In this document: positions 53,579 through 54,696 of the stretch, in pieces
How positions within the stretch are numbered: position 1 is the first letter of the stretch
Layout: each line of letters begins with the position of its first letter
Assembly (NCBI RefSeq): GCF_000222605.1
Contig: NZ_AFWF01000018.1
Location: forward strand, 1-54,696
Origin: Vibrio ichthyoenteri ATCC 700023
GTDB taxonomy: Bacteria > Pseudomonadota > Gammaproteobacteria > Enterobacterales > Vibrionaceae
DNA length: 54,696 bases
Direction: 5' to 3'
The notes under the pieces: model-generated
The model's input: the letters and a program-made list of their open reading frames with translations, nothing else
Databases searched by the model: none
Told to the model about the DNA's origin: nothing
Translations under genes and position numbers: made by a program

Positions 53579-54681
53579 GTAAATTAGCAATCGCGTTTGA
53601 ACAAACGCTTGGCAATACTCACTTCGATATTAATGTTGAACTGCCGGCGAAAGGGATCACCGCTATTTTTGGTCGCTCTGGCGCTGGTAAAACCTCGCTG
53701 ATCAACGTAGTTGCCGGTTTAACTAAGCCAACGGCTGGCACTATTGAGATAAACGGGCGCGTTCTTTATGACTCCAACCGTTCAATTAATCTCCCAACAC
53801 GAGCTCGACGTGTTGGCTATGTTTTTCAAGAATCACGGCTCTTTCCTCATTATCGTGTGAAAGGCAATCTGTTGTATGGCGTTAAGCAAAGCGACCCTGT
53901 TTACTTTGAGCAAGTGGTCAAATTATTAGAACTTGAACCTCTATTGACCCGTTTTCCAATAGAGCTCTCTGGTGGCGAGAAGCAACGAGTCGCGATAGGC
54001 CGGGCGCTACTCTCTAAGCCTGACATTCTTCTGATGGATGAACCGCTTGCTTCATTAGATCTACCACGTAAACGCGAAGTTCTGCCTTTTTTAGAGCACT
54101 TGGCTGATAACGTTAAGGTACCGATTCTTTATGTCACCCATAGCTTGAATGAAATTTTACGTTTAGCAGACCATATTGTGGTGATTGAAGACGGTCGAGT
54201 CGTCAATTCTGGCTCAATAGAGAGTGTATGGTCCTCAAATGCGATGCGACCATGGCAATCTTTTACCGAGCAAAGTTCTTTGTTTGAGGCTCAACTCGTT
54301 GAACAGATTGATGATTACGCGCTGTCAGGGTTAGAGCTGGCAGAGGGGGTGATGCTGTGGGTGCAAAAAGTGGAAGCGAAAATCAACAGCAGAGTGCGAT
54401 TACAAGTGCGCGCCAATGACGTTTCAATTAATTTGCAAAAGCCTGAGCGCAGTTCGATTCGAAACGTTCTTCACGCTCAAATTGTCGCAATAGAAACCCA
54501 CAGTCATGGTAGTGCAAGACAGAGTGTTTCTGTGAAACTTGAATTGGCGAAAAACTGCTTCATGTGGGCGACGATCACCGCTTGGGCACGAGACGAGTTG
54601 GAATTGGTGGTTGGAATGAACGTCTATGCACAGATCAAAGGGGTTAGTGTGACTCAGCGTGATATTGCGTTGTCCCATTAA
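53575..54681 (+). CDS. modC: Molybdate ABC transporter ATP-binding protein ModC
   Basis: Drives molybdate import with ATP. 368 residues: Walker [10 protein letters not shown], signature [15 protein letters not shown], Walker [12 protein letters not shown], switch His in THSLNE, and a C-terminal MOP/TOBE domain (about 300-368, start near [16 protein letters not shown]) that binds molybdate and may control transport. It completes the modABC set and ends just before the end of the window; nothing beyond can be seen. The 4-nt overlap with modB indicates coupled translation. Confidence 0.96.
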   Translation: MSKLAIAFEQTLGNTHFDINVELPAKGITAIFGRSGAGKTSLINVVAGLTKPTAGTIEINGRVLYDSNRSINLPTRARRVGYVFQESRLFPHYRVKGNLLYGVKQSDPVYFEQVVKLLELEPLLTRFPIELSGGEKQRVAIGRALLSKPDILLMDEPLASLDLPRKREVLPFLEHLADNVKVPILYVTHSLNEILRLADHIVVIEDGRVVNSGSIESVWSSNAMRPWQSFTEQSSLFEAQLVEQIDDYALSGLELAEGVMLWVQKVEAKINSRVRLQVRANDVSINLQKPERSSIRNVLHAQIVAIETHSHGSARQSVSVKLELAKNCFMWATITAWARDELELVVGMNVYAQIKGVSVTQRDIALSH

Positions 54682-54696
54682 GCTCGGATGCTCAGC

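Overview
This window looks like a stretch of the second chromosome of a Vibrio species. The main evidence is gene content. It holds luxP and luxQ (the Vibrio AI-2 quorum-sensing receptor pair) convergent with a PilZ protein of the PlzE type. It also has a phaB-phaA-phaP-phaC operon, torT/torS, fruBKA/cra, nrdDG, glpK/glpD and modABC. Species cannot be fixed from sequence reading alone. I see no tRNA, rRNA, insertion sequence, integrase, CRISPR array or phage gene, so this is ordinary chromosomal backbone.

Layout: (1) 1-6.0 kb: a TetR regulator, a long AT-rich gap with an orphan terminator, then the polyhydroxybutyrate operon, with an internal terminator between phasin and synthase. (2) 6.4-10.3 kb: outer-membrane lipocalin, a secreted S41-fold protein that has lost its catalytic residues, a two-gene YeeE/YedE sulfur-transport pair, and a secreted endonuclease/exonuclease/phosphatase-fold enzyme. 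(3) 10.3-13.2 kb: anaerobic ribonucleotide reductase nrdD-nrdG behind a perfect FNR box and two NrdR-like boxes 31 bp apart. (4) 13.4-18.3 kb: GNAT protein, aromatic/aspartate aminotransferase, retropepsin-like lipoprotein, a two-gene envelope-folding operon (CGHC thioredoxin-fold lipoprotein plus membrane-anchored FKBP isomerase) and an OmpA-like lipoprotein.

(5) 18.3-28.6 kb: glycerol kinase and, 7 kb away, aerobic glycerol-3-phosphate dehydrogenase flank small housekeeping genes (YeeX, YceH, YhbQ types) and the quorum-sensing block luxPQ/plzE. (6) 28.7-41.4 kb: YccS-type membrane protein, helicase IV (helD) with an overlapping 14-codon leader, mgsA behind torT, the TMAO sensor kinase torS, a YhhN protein, a YqhD-type alcohol dehydrogenase and an isolated glgC. 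(7) 41.6-50.5 kb: small secreted protein, fruBKA divergent from cra with two palindromic Cra sites between them, a chemotaxis receptor, a small outer-membrane barrel protein and a BOF protein. (8) 50.6-54.7 kb: cobQ overlapping modABC.

Together the genes serve carbon storage and overflow (PHB, glycogen precursor, methylglyoxal), carbon uptake (fructose, glycerol), anaerobic life (NrdDG, TMAO sensing, molybdate uptake for molybdoenzymes) and cell-cell signalling. I did not find a clearly new multi-gene system. The best leads are the S41 pseudo-protease, the helD leader peptide, the orphan terminators that may mark small RNAs, several strong palindromes without an assigned function, and the cobQ-modABC fusion of two pathways in one operon.
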